Assembly: GCF_964340395.1 (NCBI RefSeq)
Contig: NC_135552.1
Coordinates: forward strand, 12,358,194 to 12,422,193
DNA: 64,000 nt
Source of the DNA: Glandiceps talaboti
Taxonomy: Eukaryota; Hemichordata; Enteropneusta; Spengelidae
Direction of reading: 5' to 3'
A model generated the notes under the pieces. The model did no database searches. It had not been told where the DNA came from and saw nothing but the letters and a program-made list of their open reading frames with translations. The position numbers and the translations under genes are program-made. This document shows, piece after piece, positions 1 through 46,702 of the stretch. How positions within the stretch are numbered: the stretch's first letter is position 1; each line of letters opens with the position of its first letter.

Positions 1-349
1 AACGCTTGGGTACTGTCTATTAAAGTAGAGTCTGCCTCGGAAGTAAAAATCTCCAACTTTTGCTGTTACTTTGTTCAAGAATACTCCAACCCATTCTCAG
101 TTAAAATCAAGAAAAAAAATCAGGGTTCACCATACAAATTTTTGAAGTGGAGGTCAAAATGATCTTAAAATCAACCAATTTTAGATTCCAAAATGGCTGC
201 CAAATTCTGTCTCTGAACCTTCTTGTGAACAAATTTTAGGGAGAACATGGGGTATGGTGTAGATATAATTCATTTGAAATATCTAAACTCACTTTATGTC
301 CCTGTAAATATCAAATAAAATGTCGTGATAACAGTACAAATATACATAC
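1..349 (-). other. FMNL intron 10, left part
   Basis: Non-coding. Bases about 85-220 resemble parts of a dispersed repeat also present at 40660-41050 and 53580-53850 (text such as aatcagggttcaccat and attccaaaatggctgcc). No exon seen. Confidence 0.5.
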
Positions 350-36313
<35,964 letters not shown>

Positions 36314-36948
36314 CTTCATGTGAAGATTTTATCTCGAACTGCACGTCGTAATTGTAATATATCTCCCTACTGACTCACGGCTACTGCCCTGTCGACTCCA
36401 CCTACTTCTCACAATGACTTGAGTTTCCAGACGATACTTGTACGACAAACTCTTCAACTTTCAAGACGGCATCCAAGTCAACACATAATTCCTCAAGTTT
36501 TTTAAGAGTTAAAATTTCCGACGTCGATGATGAGGCGTTACAAATAAAATTGTGTTATATAAAATGTGCGGTTTGACATCACTGTGAATTAAAAACCTTT
36601 AAAAAGGTGACAACATATTTAAATCTAGCAGACACTGTTACCGAACATGCAAACTTCAACGATAGCTTTTCACCTTCACTGAGTTGGACATGCGCATTTG
36701 TTCAAAAAATTGGTCACGCACTACACGAGATTTTGCCACGAGAAGTCAACATGGTGCGAGTGCAAGAGTGCATCAAAGTCTTTGACTCTATATTTCAGTA
36801 ATACAATATATGTATAATCATTTTTAGAACAAATAGACTCGTTTTTGTCAGTGTACAAATAAAAGTTATGAACACCAATCTCAGTCAGTCATCAGACTGC
36901 AGAATTTACGAGGCGGGGGGGGGGGGAGACAGAAAATATTTTGGTAAA

Positions 36949-37026
36949 CTATGTTTTTCGTAGCTCCCCCCCCCGCCTACTTACACGTAAGTAACCTGGG
37001 GGGGGGGGGGAGCTACGAAAAAACAT
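36949..37026. repeat. Strong inverted repeat with C and G runs
   Basis: tatgtttttcgtagctcccc (from 36950) and ggggagctacgaaaaaacat (to 37025) are inverted around the short palindrome acttacacgtaagt. Arms about 33 bp, with runs of C and G in each arm. It lies about 640 bp upstream of the FMNL start codon. Confidence 0.9.
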
Positions 37027-37714
37027 ATTTGACCGAATTATTTACATGTAAGTTCTTGTACGTTAAAATCATTTATTTACGTTTTTCGTTGCTCTTCTCA
37101 TTAAAATGGATAGAAAGTACAAAATTGATAAAAGACAACGTATATGTTTTACTTTATGACTCAGCAGACTCGACCATAGGGGCGCGTAGTATATGTATTT
37201 ATTAGATCGTTGTTTTCTTTGTCTACAGGCTAACTATATATCTATAACTATATATAGAACAACATTTTGACTTGAATATATTTCCCCTTACTTATAATGG
37301 AAAGTTATCTTCTTGTATAGCACGTATATTGATACTACCAGGATTCTTGTGACATTTTCTTTATTAGGAAAACAACAATCTAAGCAAAAATATGTATCCC
37401 TGAGGACTGGTGGAAGATGAATGGATTTTGTTTCCTCTTTTTTTTTTTTACCTCTTCAGAAGTACGTATGTAACAATATTCTATTGCGATTGTGAGAGCG
37501 CCCCCAGCGATGAAACTTTCAATGAAATGACATGACGTGCACACTACGCTCACCTGGATACTCTTATTATTAGAAGTCGGCGATGTTGTCAAGGTCAACG
37601 CAACGTACGTGGTATCACACGTATAAAACCATCGTTAGATGAAACGCACCTGACCATGGTAGCAATTAGCCGGGCAATTAGCCTCCGTTATTTTCAAAAG
37701 AATGTTCACGGTGG

Positions 37715-37750
37715 GAGGGGATCCCGGGAGGGGATCCCGGGAGGGGGATA
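37715..37750. repeat. Short tandem of ggatcccgggaggg
   Basis: Two and a half 15-bp units containing the palindrome TCCCGGGA. Confidence 0.9.
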
Positions 37751-38964
37751 CTTTAATAACACTGTTCCCTCATGCGAAAGTATATCATCGTGTTCTCCCA
37801 AGGATTTTTTCACGAGGGGTAATTTTAGAAGCTTTTTGAAATGTATTTAAAATGACAGCATTTAATGACACTTTTGCAACTATTTTGAGTAACTTTTATT
37901 GTGCGGGGTTGGGGGTTGGGGGTTGCGACTGATATAGTTCAACCATGGAGGTATACCTCCATCCTCCCTAGCCTTATGACAATGTTTGTCTTTCAAATAA
38001 CCCATAATGGCTTAGTAGGTGTTAGTAAACAGGAAATGTGATCAAGAATGGAAAATAACCCCCCCCCCCAACACACGTACACACCGCGTACCGAAACATG
38101 TATTTATTCTTCTAATTAATATAAGTATTACGATTTGAGGGAAGGGTTACACGTAGCATCAGTGGATCTATTTTTGAGATCAATAATAGATCCATGCACG
38201 TAGTAACAAATTCTACTCATCCCTGGATCCCTCGCGGCGAGTGTTCACTTTTATTTAAATTTCATGGAATCGGTGATCTTTTTTGTTGGGGGCTCAAGGA
38301 CATTTAGGGGCTCTCAAATGTCGATTCATTTCAAACATTGTTATCCTAACCTATTGCTTGAAATTTATTGGGAATTTATTTGACAAATTTGACCGCGAGG
38401 ATTAAGATCTGTGTCAAAAATAAGTATCTGGATTATGGATAGAAAGTTTGCCTCTACACTTACGTACAGTGTTTCTAGGTATTGTGATGTTGCCAAATTT
38501 AGGTACCATGATCACTGCATTTACCACACCAAGCGGCGACCACGTGTGTATGTGTGTCAATGATTCGCAACCAAGACGCCAATGTAAACTATTAGAGAAC
38601 ATTTCATTGACAAGATTTGAAGTAATACTATACATACATGTAAGATATACATAATGCAGTTGTTCTGCTTTTCGAGCTCAGTCATTCTGGAAGTCATTCA
38701 TTCAATCGTCAGGTCATTCAATCTGTCTGAATGTGCTATGAATCGTCAGTCACTTATGCAACATCTATACGTCAAAAACATGATACATTTCCTTAAAACG
38801 TCATTGGTGATAAACAATAATATATACGTCATTGGGATGTATGAGTTTGCTGTAGTTACGTAATTTCCTCAAAGTTTATGAATCGTATTTTTTTAATCAC
38901 AAGGGTCAGTCTTAGATCAGATTTGTAATGTCAGACTATTACATGAAGTTACATAATAAGGCGT

Positions 38965-39320
38965 AAAAAAATGTGTGGTACCGATTACATTCAATTTTAA
39001 AATAGGTGGGATAGATAGATTTTTTATTTCATTTTATCATATTTTTTTTCATGCGTGAGTGTCTAGTTCAGGTTTTCCATTGTTTTCCAAATGGTCTCTG
39101 TGTTGTTTAATTCTTCCTATCACATGTACAGCCATTACAGTGGGAGAATAGTTTTATATTGTCTTTTTAATGATGTCAGTTTCCGCACCCACTATTTCTT
39201 GCGAGACTTCACGATTTGTGCGATTTTATTATTTTTTCTCGAATACGTAAAAATAAAGTTTAGGGTCGGCGTGAAAAACTAGGTGGGGTCAGGTAAAAGG
39301 AACCAAACAACTTTTTTTAT
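38965..39320 (-). mobile_element. TIR element (MITE), family A copy 2
   Basis: Inverse of 6139-6505 along its whole length (for example ctatttcttgcgagacttca versus tgaagtctcgcaagaaatag). Ends aaatgtgtggtaccg (left) and ggaaccaaacaacttttttt (right). Confidence 0.85.
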
Positions 39321-39453
39321 TTGGCCTTAGTATTTCTCAGTCTAACTTGACTATACAAAACGTCCAAAGTTATTAGGTAATCTGCTATTAACCTTGAAGA
39401 TGGTGGTCAAGGTCAAATTTCAAGGTCTAAAGCTAGCTATAGACAATGTTTGG

Positions 39454-39655
39454 GTAGATCCCAATCTGATTAAAATCTGACGTGGTGAAAGCGGCTAGAT
39501 GTCTTTATTTACCTATATTTCGATCGGTTTGTTTTGTTTGGGGTGGGAAGGTGGTGATCACCTGGAACAAAGCAAACGACACAAAATGGTGGAAATAAAG
39601 GTAAATAAAGACATCTCGCCACTTTCACCCCATCAGATTATAATCAGATTGGGTA
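39454..39655. mobile_element. Foldback element with ~60-bp arms
   Basis: Arms 39454-39513 (agatcccaatctgattaaaa...ctagatgtctttatttacct) and 39599-39655 (aggtaaataaagacatct...tcagattataatcagattgg). Interior has no coding frame. A similar end motif occurs at 63274-63295. Confidence 0.82.
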
Positions 39656-40659
39656 GATCCTTGAATGGCATCTGTATGCTTGCAGGTAAGAGGCAAAATG
39701 TGTTTTTTTAACCACAAACATGGCTGCCATTTCTCCTATAAAGGTGAAGGTTGCAAAATTAAATGTGGTGCATACATAACCTTACAACACATTCGTACCA
39801 TGGTTGGTTGAAATTGAGCCATGGACGAGCATGTATACTGGCAGACATGGGTTTTTCCTATAGCATGTTTGGGCTAAAAATGGGGTGGGGTGGGGGTGGG
39901 TAGCCTACCTGTAGACTTCAAGGGCTACTATGCCATTCTGTCAAATTACCTTATGGACAGTTATACAGCAATTATTTCTTGAAACTGAAATATCCAAACA
40001 ATCGCACACTTGCACTGACTATAACAATTGGGAGTGAGTAACTGATAATATAAACTATTCTTTGTGTTCTTTTTTTTTTGTAAATGAAACATAACTTTAT
40101 TCATAAAATGGCACCTCAGATATGCAGATACATGCTTTTGAAGCTAGAGCATCAGAAAAATAATGCCATCAGACAATACTTCAATAAATAGAACTATAAA
40201 ATAAAACTTTACAACATAGAGAACTCTGAAAATAAAGTATACATTTCCTTTCAAAAGATATGCCATGAAACTTAATCAGACAAAACGATATCATTAACTT
40301 TTTAATTACATCTGGAAATCCAACAGGCCTACTGGGCAGCTCCTAATGGGTATTCCTTATAACATGATATAGAGTGAACTAATCAATTGTAACAGACTAA
40401 ACTCACTACACAAGCTAATCAAAACTACTACCTGCAGCTCTCCTTTGTTAACAATTAAAATATAAGTGCATGAGATACACAACTGAAGTTACTATGGTTA
40501 CGAAGGCTGAATGTCCAGATGATAATGCTAGCATCAACATATATATATCTTATAGTTATGTTTCTTTTCTCTCTCTTCGGCACCAAACCTGTCAAAATGT
40601 GGCTGAAATCATCTGATAAGCTTCACTCACAACACTTTTTTTCATAAATATACAAAGGC

Positions 40660-41050
40660 AGAATGCACCTTCGGACCAATTTTCCCTGAAAATCACAGTT
40701 CTTACTTGTAAAATCTCTCCAAACTTTGCCATATGAAAGCTTGTTCCTGGTCCTTTCTGAATAATAAAAGAAATCTGTGGGTTCACTGCTTTGTTTTCGA
40801 GATAATTGCCAATTCCCCCCGCCCCCTCTAATAGAGTTAACACAGTACTTGGTGGCCATATTGGATTCTGCGGCCATATTGGATTCTGAAATGGCTTAAT
40901 TTTGATAAAAATTTGACCTCCACTCCAAAAATTGGTATGGTGACTCCTGGTTTCTTTTTTAATTTTGACTTTGAATGCTTTTGAGTTTTAATGAACAAAG
41001 TAATGGCAAAAGTTTTAGCTCTCTCATATAAAATTGATCTTGACTTTGAC
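40660..41050 (-). repeat. Dispersed repeat, copy matching 53580-53850
   Basis: Reverse-complement similarity to 53580-53850 (shared ggccatattggattctgaaatggc, tcctggtccttt..aataataaaagaa and aatcacagttctta-type text) and partly to 85-220. Includes a local duplication of the gcggccatattggattctg unit. No protein recognised in its frames. Confidence 0.65.
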
Positions 41051-42354
41051 ATGTTGATGCTTCAATGTATATAAGAAGTTACAAGGTTTCTATGACAACA
41101 ATAAAAGAATTTGATGGCAAGAATACACAATAAACACAAAGACAAACGATTGTTGACTATTCTTATGTCTGTCTACTGACAGGATCTGTGACACCATTAC
41201 TTTAGTTCACTGTAGAGGTAGTGAAAGAGTATTTGTTTACTCACTGGATCCACCATTACCCCAGTTCACTCTACTGGTAGTGAACAAGTATAGCAGTTAC
41301 ACATCCAGCAAGTAGGCAAAGACAGGCTAATATCTAGGGTGCAAATTTGGCAAACCTCTGGCAGCTTTTATGTACTTTCAAGTCCTTGCTTCTATAGGCA
41401 ATGTTAAGATTCACAAAGGGGAATGCCAGAGTAGGAATTATAAAATGTATAAATTACAAGTAAAGTATGGACACAGAATTCAGCCCTTTGCACTTATATA
41501 CAGAATGAAAGAAACATTTGCATTGTATGGTGTATTTAGTGGAGAATAACAACAAACAAACTAACTAACTCACCATTTCCCAGAGACTACAGAACCTATA
41601 ACACTGAACTGAGTAAAGCATTTTCACTGTGTGTCACACTCGTTCATAGCATTCTTATCAAGTCTAAATGTATACTGTTTCCTATATATACTAGTAGCCC
41701 ATCTAACAAAAGTCAATTTGTAAACAGTGTTTTCAGCTAACGAACAGTTGACTGAGTACAGCAAAGGATAACATCACAACTGTGATTACACGTTAGTGAG
41801 ATCTAGCTATGTTTCATGGCATCCATGTTTGTACTTTAGTCATTGACTATTTACTTGCTATGCACTGCTAACATTGTTTACAGATTGATTAACATATACA
41901 GCCACCACTACTGGATTCACAATTATGGCACCTGAAATAGTACATACACTTATAAACTTATGTGAATGTTAAAAACAATTCTGGCACACACAGAAAACAC
42001 TTTTACTTCAGTGTTACAGGTTGTAAAAAGGCAAAGTACAGTACTTATTGTCAGAAGACGAAGACCATTTCATTTCTTCAGAGTATAAAATCAACATCTA
42101 AGGCGTCTGTTACTTTTAATGACTGACAGCATCCAATATATGACATTTAGTAGACTGTGAGTTCATTGATTTACATCGCAATTCTAACCGTACGATCAAA
42201 TTACATGAAGGTTTGTAATATTCATGCAATGAAAATGTAAGGTTATGGTGTTAGTTGTGCAGTATGGCAGTGAATAGCAGTATCTTCAATTAAGATCAGT
42301 TATAACATGCTTTTTGCTTTTGGCAGCATTGACCTCCAATATGGCTTTCAAATG

Positions 42355-42369
42355 AGCGCCCTCTAGTGG
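42355..42369 (-). promoter_or_regulatory. CTCF-like motif, 15/15
   Basis: Reads CCACTAGAGGGCGCT on the minus strand, matching every position of the consensus CCASYAGRKGGCRSY. A weaker copy (13/15) lies at 42443-42457 on the minus strand. Confidence 0.5.
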
Positions 42370-42619
42370 TCAAGATGGTCAAAGATAAGGGATTACAAAA
42401 TCGATGAATTGATGACAGAAACTTCAAAATTGCATTTTCAAGAGCACCCTCTAGTGTTACAGATGGTCAAAGGTGATTACAAAAATGGATATACTAGTGT
42501 AATTCGAATATACAATGAGTGAAATACTGTATGATATTGTCTCTTTTTATACAGGCACATTCTAAAAGAATTTTAGCTGTAAACACGATTCAACCTGCGC
42601 CACTATAAATTAAATTACA

Positions 42620-42634
42620 CCAACAGAGGGCACC
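42620..42634 (+). promoter_or_regulatory. CTCF-like motif, 14/15
   Basis: CCAACAGAGGGCACC; one departure from the consensus (A at the fourth position). Confidence 0.4.
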
Positions 42635-42919
42635 ATAACTTAATTCAAAGTCTACAGTATCTTTTAGATAAAACTGACAAGTCGTTTTTTCTCCGTATTT
42701 GCAAGAACATAGGTCTACTTTGCTACTTGAATGAAAAGACAAATCACGATAGTTTGTGTCCAAAACGATTACATAAAACACACATTAATATCTGATAATG
42801 CCAATAATTTTAGTTCTGTGGAGTTAAACACACTGGTGTCGTATTGTACTAGTATGTTGTACATGCTACATTTTAAACCTGTTATTATTACAGATGTACC
42901 AATAATTACTTGCATCATT

Positions 42920-42921
<2 letters not shown>

Positions 42922-42951
<30 letters not shown>
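42922..42951. repeat. (CA)n microsatellite
   Basis: About 14-15 CA units. Confidence 0.96.
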
Positions 42952-42952
<1 letters not shown>

Positions 42953-43470
42953 ATTGGTGTTTGTGCTGCAATGCAATGCGATACAATACAAGTATACCAT
43001 TGCATACTTTGATGCAAATGAGCAGAGAACATAACAGGCATTCATGCATATGCACTGATTTATGCCACAATGGCACTAATGCACCATGGGGTTATAATAT
43101 AGAACTAATTTGTACTAGCTTCACTACTTATAGAGAGGGCCAGTGCATGGACTAACATTTCTATCCCGCAGCCATGAAACCCCTCTCACTAATTCAAATA
43201 TACTTCATAATATTACAAAAGCATCATTGCTACATTTGGACTATATATCGGCTGCTTGAGTGCTATTAAAATGAAGTTCATAATTCTACACTGTCATTTT
43301 TTGCTGACTTTTTCTTGTAATTTTTCATTTACTCGACTACTTTCCATGTTGTCAAAATGATGTAGGATATGATATACAAAACAAAAGATACACATGTAGT
43401 ATACAGATTTCAATACAAAGACTTTCCATATACTTCCTATCTCCAGGAAAGTGGGTAAGTAGCTTAACAT

Positions 43471-43522
43471 AGCGCCCTCTGGTGCCATTGATATATGTAG
43501 TCTTATGCCACTAGAGGGCGCT
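43471..43522. promoter_or_regulatory. Inverted pair of CTCF-like motifs
   Basis: Minus-strand motif at 43471-43485 (GCACCAGAGGGCGCT, 14/15) and plus-strand motif at 43508-43522 (CCACTAGAGGGCGCT, 15/15), 22 bp apart. Together they form a near-palindrome. Confidence 0.5.
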
Positions 43523-45349
43523 ATTCACAAATATGAGTTACATTGTAGCTGCAGTCAAATACTAGCATTTACATAATGTCAATTCACTTTGGTGCAATAA
43601 AATGTTAGTACTATACCAACAATGATCTTAAGCCTAGCATTCTAACTTAGGTACCATGAAAATCCCATTTCTATGACAGCCATACAACGTATCATGATTC
43701 AGGTGTATGGAAAATCGACATGATGTCTGGGTTTGTTTCCTTGCCTTAATTAGATCCATACTATATATGTACTGCAGTTCTGTTATGATATTATGCAATG
43801 TCAAACCATACTTCACTGAGACTGTTAGAATCTCAGATACTGTTAACCTGTTGTTTGTAATAGTGATAAATAAAATAATGAAACATTCAAATGATTGTAA
43901 TGAGTCAGTGCTGGCTACATTTCACATTCAGACATCGTTTGTGTTCAGATCCTTGACATTTTGAGTTAGATCTGAAATAATACAAACAATAACACATATG
44001 TGCACTTGTCTGTCAGTCTGCGTGCAAGAACCTATCAATTATGCAAGTGTAGTTATACTTCAACTATACAACAGTAGCAATATGCCCCTTCCAAGATTTA
44101 TGGCTCCATAGTAGACCGACAGTCCAAACACAGAAAATGTTGTATCAGACATTATGCTAAATTATCATCAGTCAACATTAGTATTTTTGGCCATGCCTCA
44201 AATTTATATGTACCTTTTCACTGTGACATATCACAAGTTGACGTTCAAAATCACTTATACAAAGGTCACATCCAAGTACCTCACACAATTAACATAATAA
44301 AGGCATCATGTGACTTATTCAACCAATCAGCTTCTCCTCATAATTAACTGCTGCAGATACGAGATATTGCCAAAAAATATTAACATTAACGATACTAAGT
44401 TAGCAGATAGTGAAGTAGAACACTGAACTGGGTTGACTACCATACAGAGACTAAACAATGGTAACTGAAAAACAACAACAAATTAATGACAATACACAAG
44501 TTGCAATTACATGGCTTCGGCTTCACATTGATTGCCCTCATTCATACTTGAAAAAGTTTGCACTAGAATGCAATAGATATGGAATTTCTGAACATCAACA
44601 AATGAGATGGCTTCAATGATATAATCAAACATGGCTAAAATCTTCACAAGCTTATATTTTTGACGATAAACCATTCCTAGCTACGGATTTATTTCTTTAC
44701 AAGGACACTTCAAATTCAAGTATTTCCCTTTTTTTTTTAAAAAGTGTGTATTCTACTCCGCTACTTCACCTTGGCTCTGTATGTCAGACATATCCTAAAT
44801 TGACAAAATGTTGTTGATAGTTCCAGCAAGCCATAGTTGTTTGTATTGTGGCAATAAAAACCACAGTGAGTGGAAGAAACATCATTTCTATATAAAAACT
44901 TTTGATACACACCAATGAATGCTGTATAATTTCACTGTGTATCTTGTAAACTTGACAAATACAGTGAACATTTGTACATTTAGGTACTCAACCCTTAGCA
45001 GAATCTACAAAGAAACCTTGTTTTTTTAACTATTATCTTTGAAAAAACTCAAACAACGACATGTTCTCTAGGCATTACTAGAGTACTTGGGTATGTCTGG
45101 TATACATCAATGCTGGATTCATTTCTTGCTAACCAAAATTCTGTCTTTTCGTATATGTGCTCTGGGATCAAATACTGTTTGTCAGGGAGGTAAAACGTCC
45201 ACACCTCCTACCTAATAGATGATTTGCGGGTTTCAGGATCACGTGATTCAGAAACCCTCCAATGGTCGATTTCAAACATTAAAACATATTAATTTAGTCC
45301 TGTTAGTATGAAATATCATATTTCATATCATGATTTCTTGCAATGAATG

Positions 45350-45355
45350 TTTATT
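45350..45355 (-). terminator. Possible poly(A) signal for Rab11-FIP
   Basis: AATAAA on the minus strand, 1.2 kb past the stop codon and the nearest one I see. Other candidates follow (for example about 44689 and 40098). Weak evidence. Confidence 0.2.
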
Positions 45356-45602
45356 AAATCATTACATTTTCTTTCATAGTTGCTTGTAGTCAAGAATGCT
45401 TTGGGAAAATAGTAATCAGAAAGAGTGTCAATATAACCGGCTTCAAATTATTCAGGTTTAAAGTGCCATCATTCTGTCAACCAGAATTTTATGACCAAAA
45501 TATTCATCAGGTTGGTATATGAAATCAATTACATAGGTTATAACAATGGCAGTAGTTCAACTTGGTAATGAACATTGACTTTTGATTTGTTCTTGTCGAT
45601 GA

Positions 45603-45816
45603 TCCCCATGGCATTGACAAATTCCATAGTTACAACTGACTTGTAGGTGGCATCAAACTACTTAACGTCTGTAATCAGCTGAACATACTGCCAGCTATTG
45701 GCCAGCTGTAACTATGGAATTTGTCATTCTGATGAGGATCATAAACCAAGACAGATCATACTGCCACCTAGTGGTCACCTGTAACTATGGTATTTGTCAT
45801 TCTGATGACAATCATT
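45603..45816. repeat. Three-unit repeat carrying CTCF-like sites
   Basis: Two direct units (about 45687-45744 and 45760-45816) share actgccascta...tgtaactatggwatttgtca; a third lies inverted at 45603-45655. The middle unit at 45760-45774 reads CCACTAGGTGGCAGT on the minus strand, a 15/15 CTCF-consensus match; the first unit has a 13/15 version. Confidence 0.7.
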
Positions 45817-46029
45817 TACTAGTACAGATCAAAATCTCTATGCTTAAAAGTTGAACAGTTTGTGTGAGAGATCAAAAGCTCAATGTTCTTGACTAAGTTC
45901 AACTGTATGTATGACAATGGTTGTAATTCAGATTTCTACAAATCATCCCAAGAGATTCACTACATGGTACAATTTGTATTTCAAAGTGTGACAGCTACTC
46001 AAGTCCAGACACATTTATGAAACCAAGTG

Positions 46030-46345
46030 ATTTTGAATCTATCTCTGTAGTTCAACAGATCTATATCTGTAGTTACAGATCTATCTCAGTTGTTATATAT
46101 GGCTACACGGGTCTGTAATTAAACAGAGCTATCTCTGTAGTTACGGAGCTATCTCTGTTGTTATATATGGCTATACGAGTCTGTATTTAAGCAGATCTAT
46201 CTCTGTTGTTATACTAGTATATGGCTGTATGAGTCTGTATTTAAATAGAGCTATCTCTGTAGTTATATATGGCTACATGAGTCTGTAATTAAACAGAACT
46301 ATTGCTGTATTCAACAGAGCTATCGTTGTAGTTCAACAGGGAGTA
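46030..46345. repeat. Degenerate minisatellite downstream of Rab11-FIP
   Basis: Units of about 60-80 bp built from agctatctctgtagtta, tatatggctac and gagtctgtaattaaacag, about four to five copies. It lies 200-500 bp past the stop codon, so is probably in the 3' UTR. Confidence 0.85.
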
Positions 46346-46537
46346 TCCTGAGAAGAGTTAATTCTTAGATACTAAATTTGTATGACTACCTTGTACTTTG
46401 GTAATTATTGACCCAAACAAACAAGTAAACAAATACAATAAACAACCACATAAACATCAAACGTTTGGAGGTGTATTTTTACAGTGTGTCTTTACTAGCA
46501 CGTACTGGTTCATAATGTCTTCAGTTGTGACATTCCA

Positions 46538-46702
46538 TCACAGTGTTAGTGATCCATGTGCTATGTAGTTCACATCTAAGATCTTGGGAGTTTCAACCAT
46601 CACTTTTAGCAACAAATCATCTATATAGTTCTCCAGTTCACGGATGTACTTTTTTTCTTCTTTTAGTGTTGTGTCTGAAGCAAGCACCTCTCTTATCAAC
46701 TC
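46538..46702 (-). CDS. RAB11FIP: Rab11-FIP terminal exon with Rab11-binding domain
   Basis: 54 codons and a stop. ELIREVLASDTTLKEEKKYI leads into RELENYIDDLLLKVMVETPK and then ILDVNYIAHGSLTL. The first part is heptad-like coiled coil; YIDxLLxxVMxETPxIL is the Rab11-binding core that forms the FIP dimer interface. Conserved Tyr, Ile-Asp and Pro are present. The 12-residue tail after ILDV is not conserved as far as I recall. Confidence 0.95.
   Translation of the reverse strand, partial: ELIREVLASDTTLKEEKKYIRELENYIDDLLLKVMVETPKILDVNYIAHGSLTL

Larger units (their letters stand above)
36314..46537. other. Intergenic region between Rab11-FIP and FMNL (10.2 kb)
   Basis: Rab11-FIP ends at 46538 and FMNL begins at 36313, same strand. 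No credible coding exon was found. The right part must include the FIP 3' UTR of unknown length. Repeats and CTCF-like sites are listed separately. Confidence 0.75.

Noticed and set aside
40076-40110. A-run and AATAAA (minus strand) as the definite 3' end of Rab11-FIP
   Set aside because: It would require a 6.4-kb 3' UTR and several nearer signals exist; cannot be decided from sequence.
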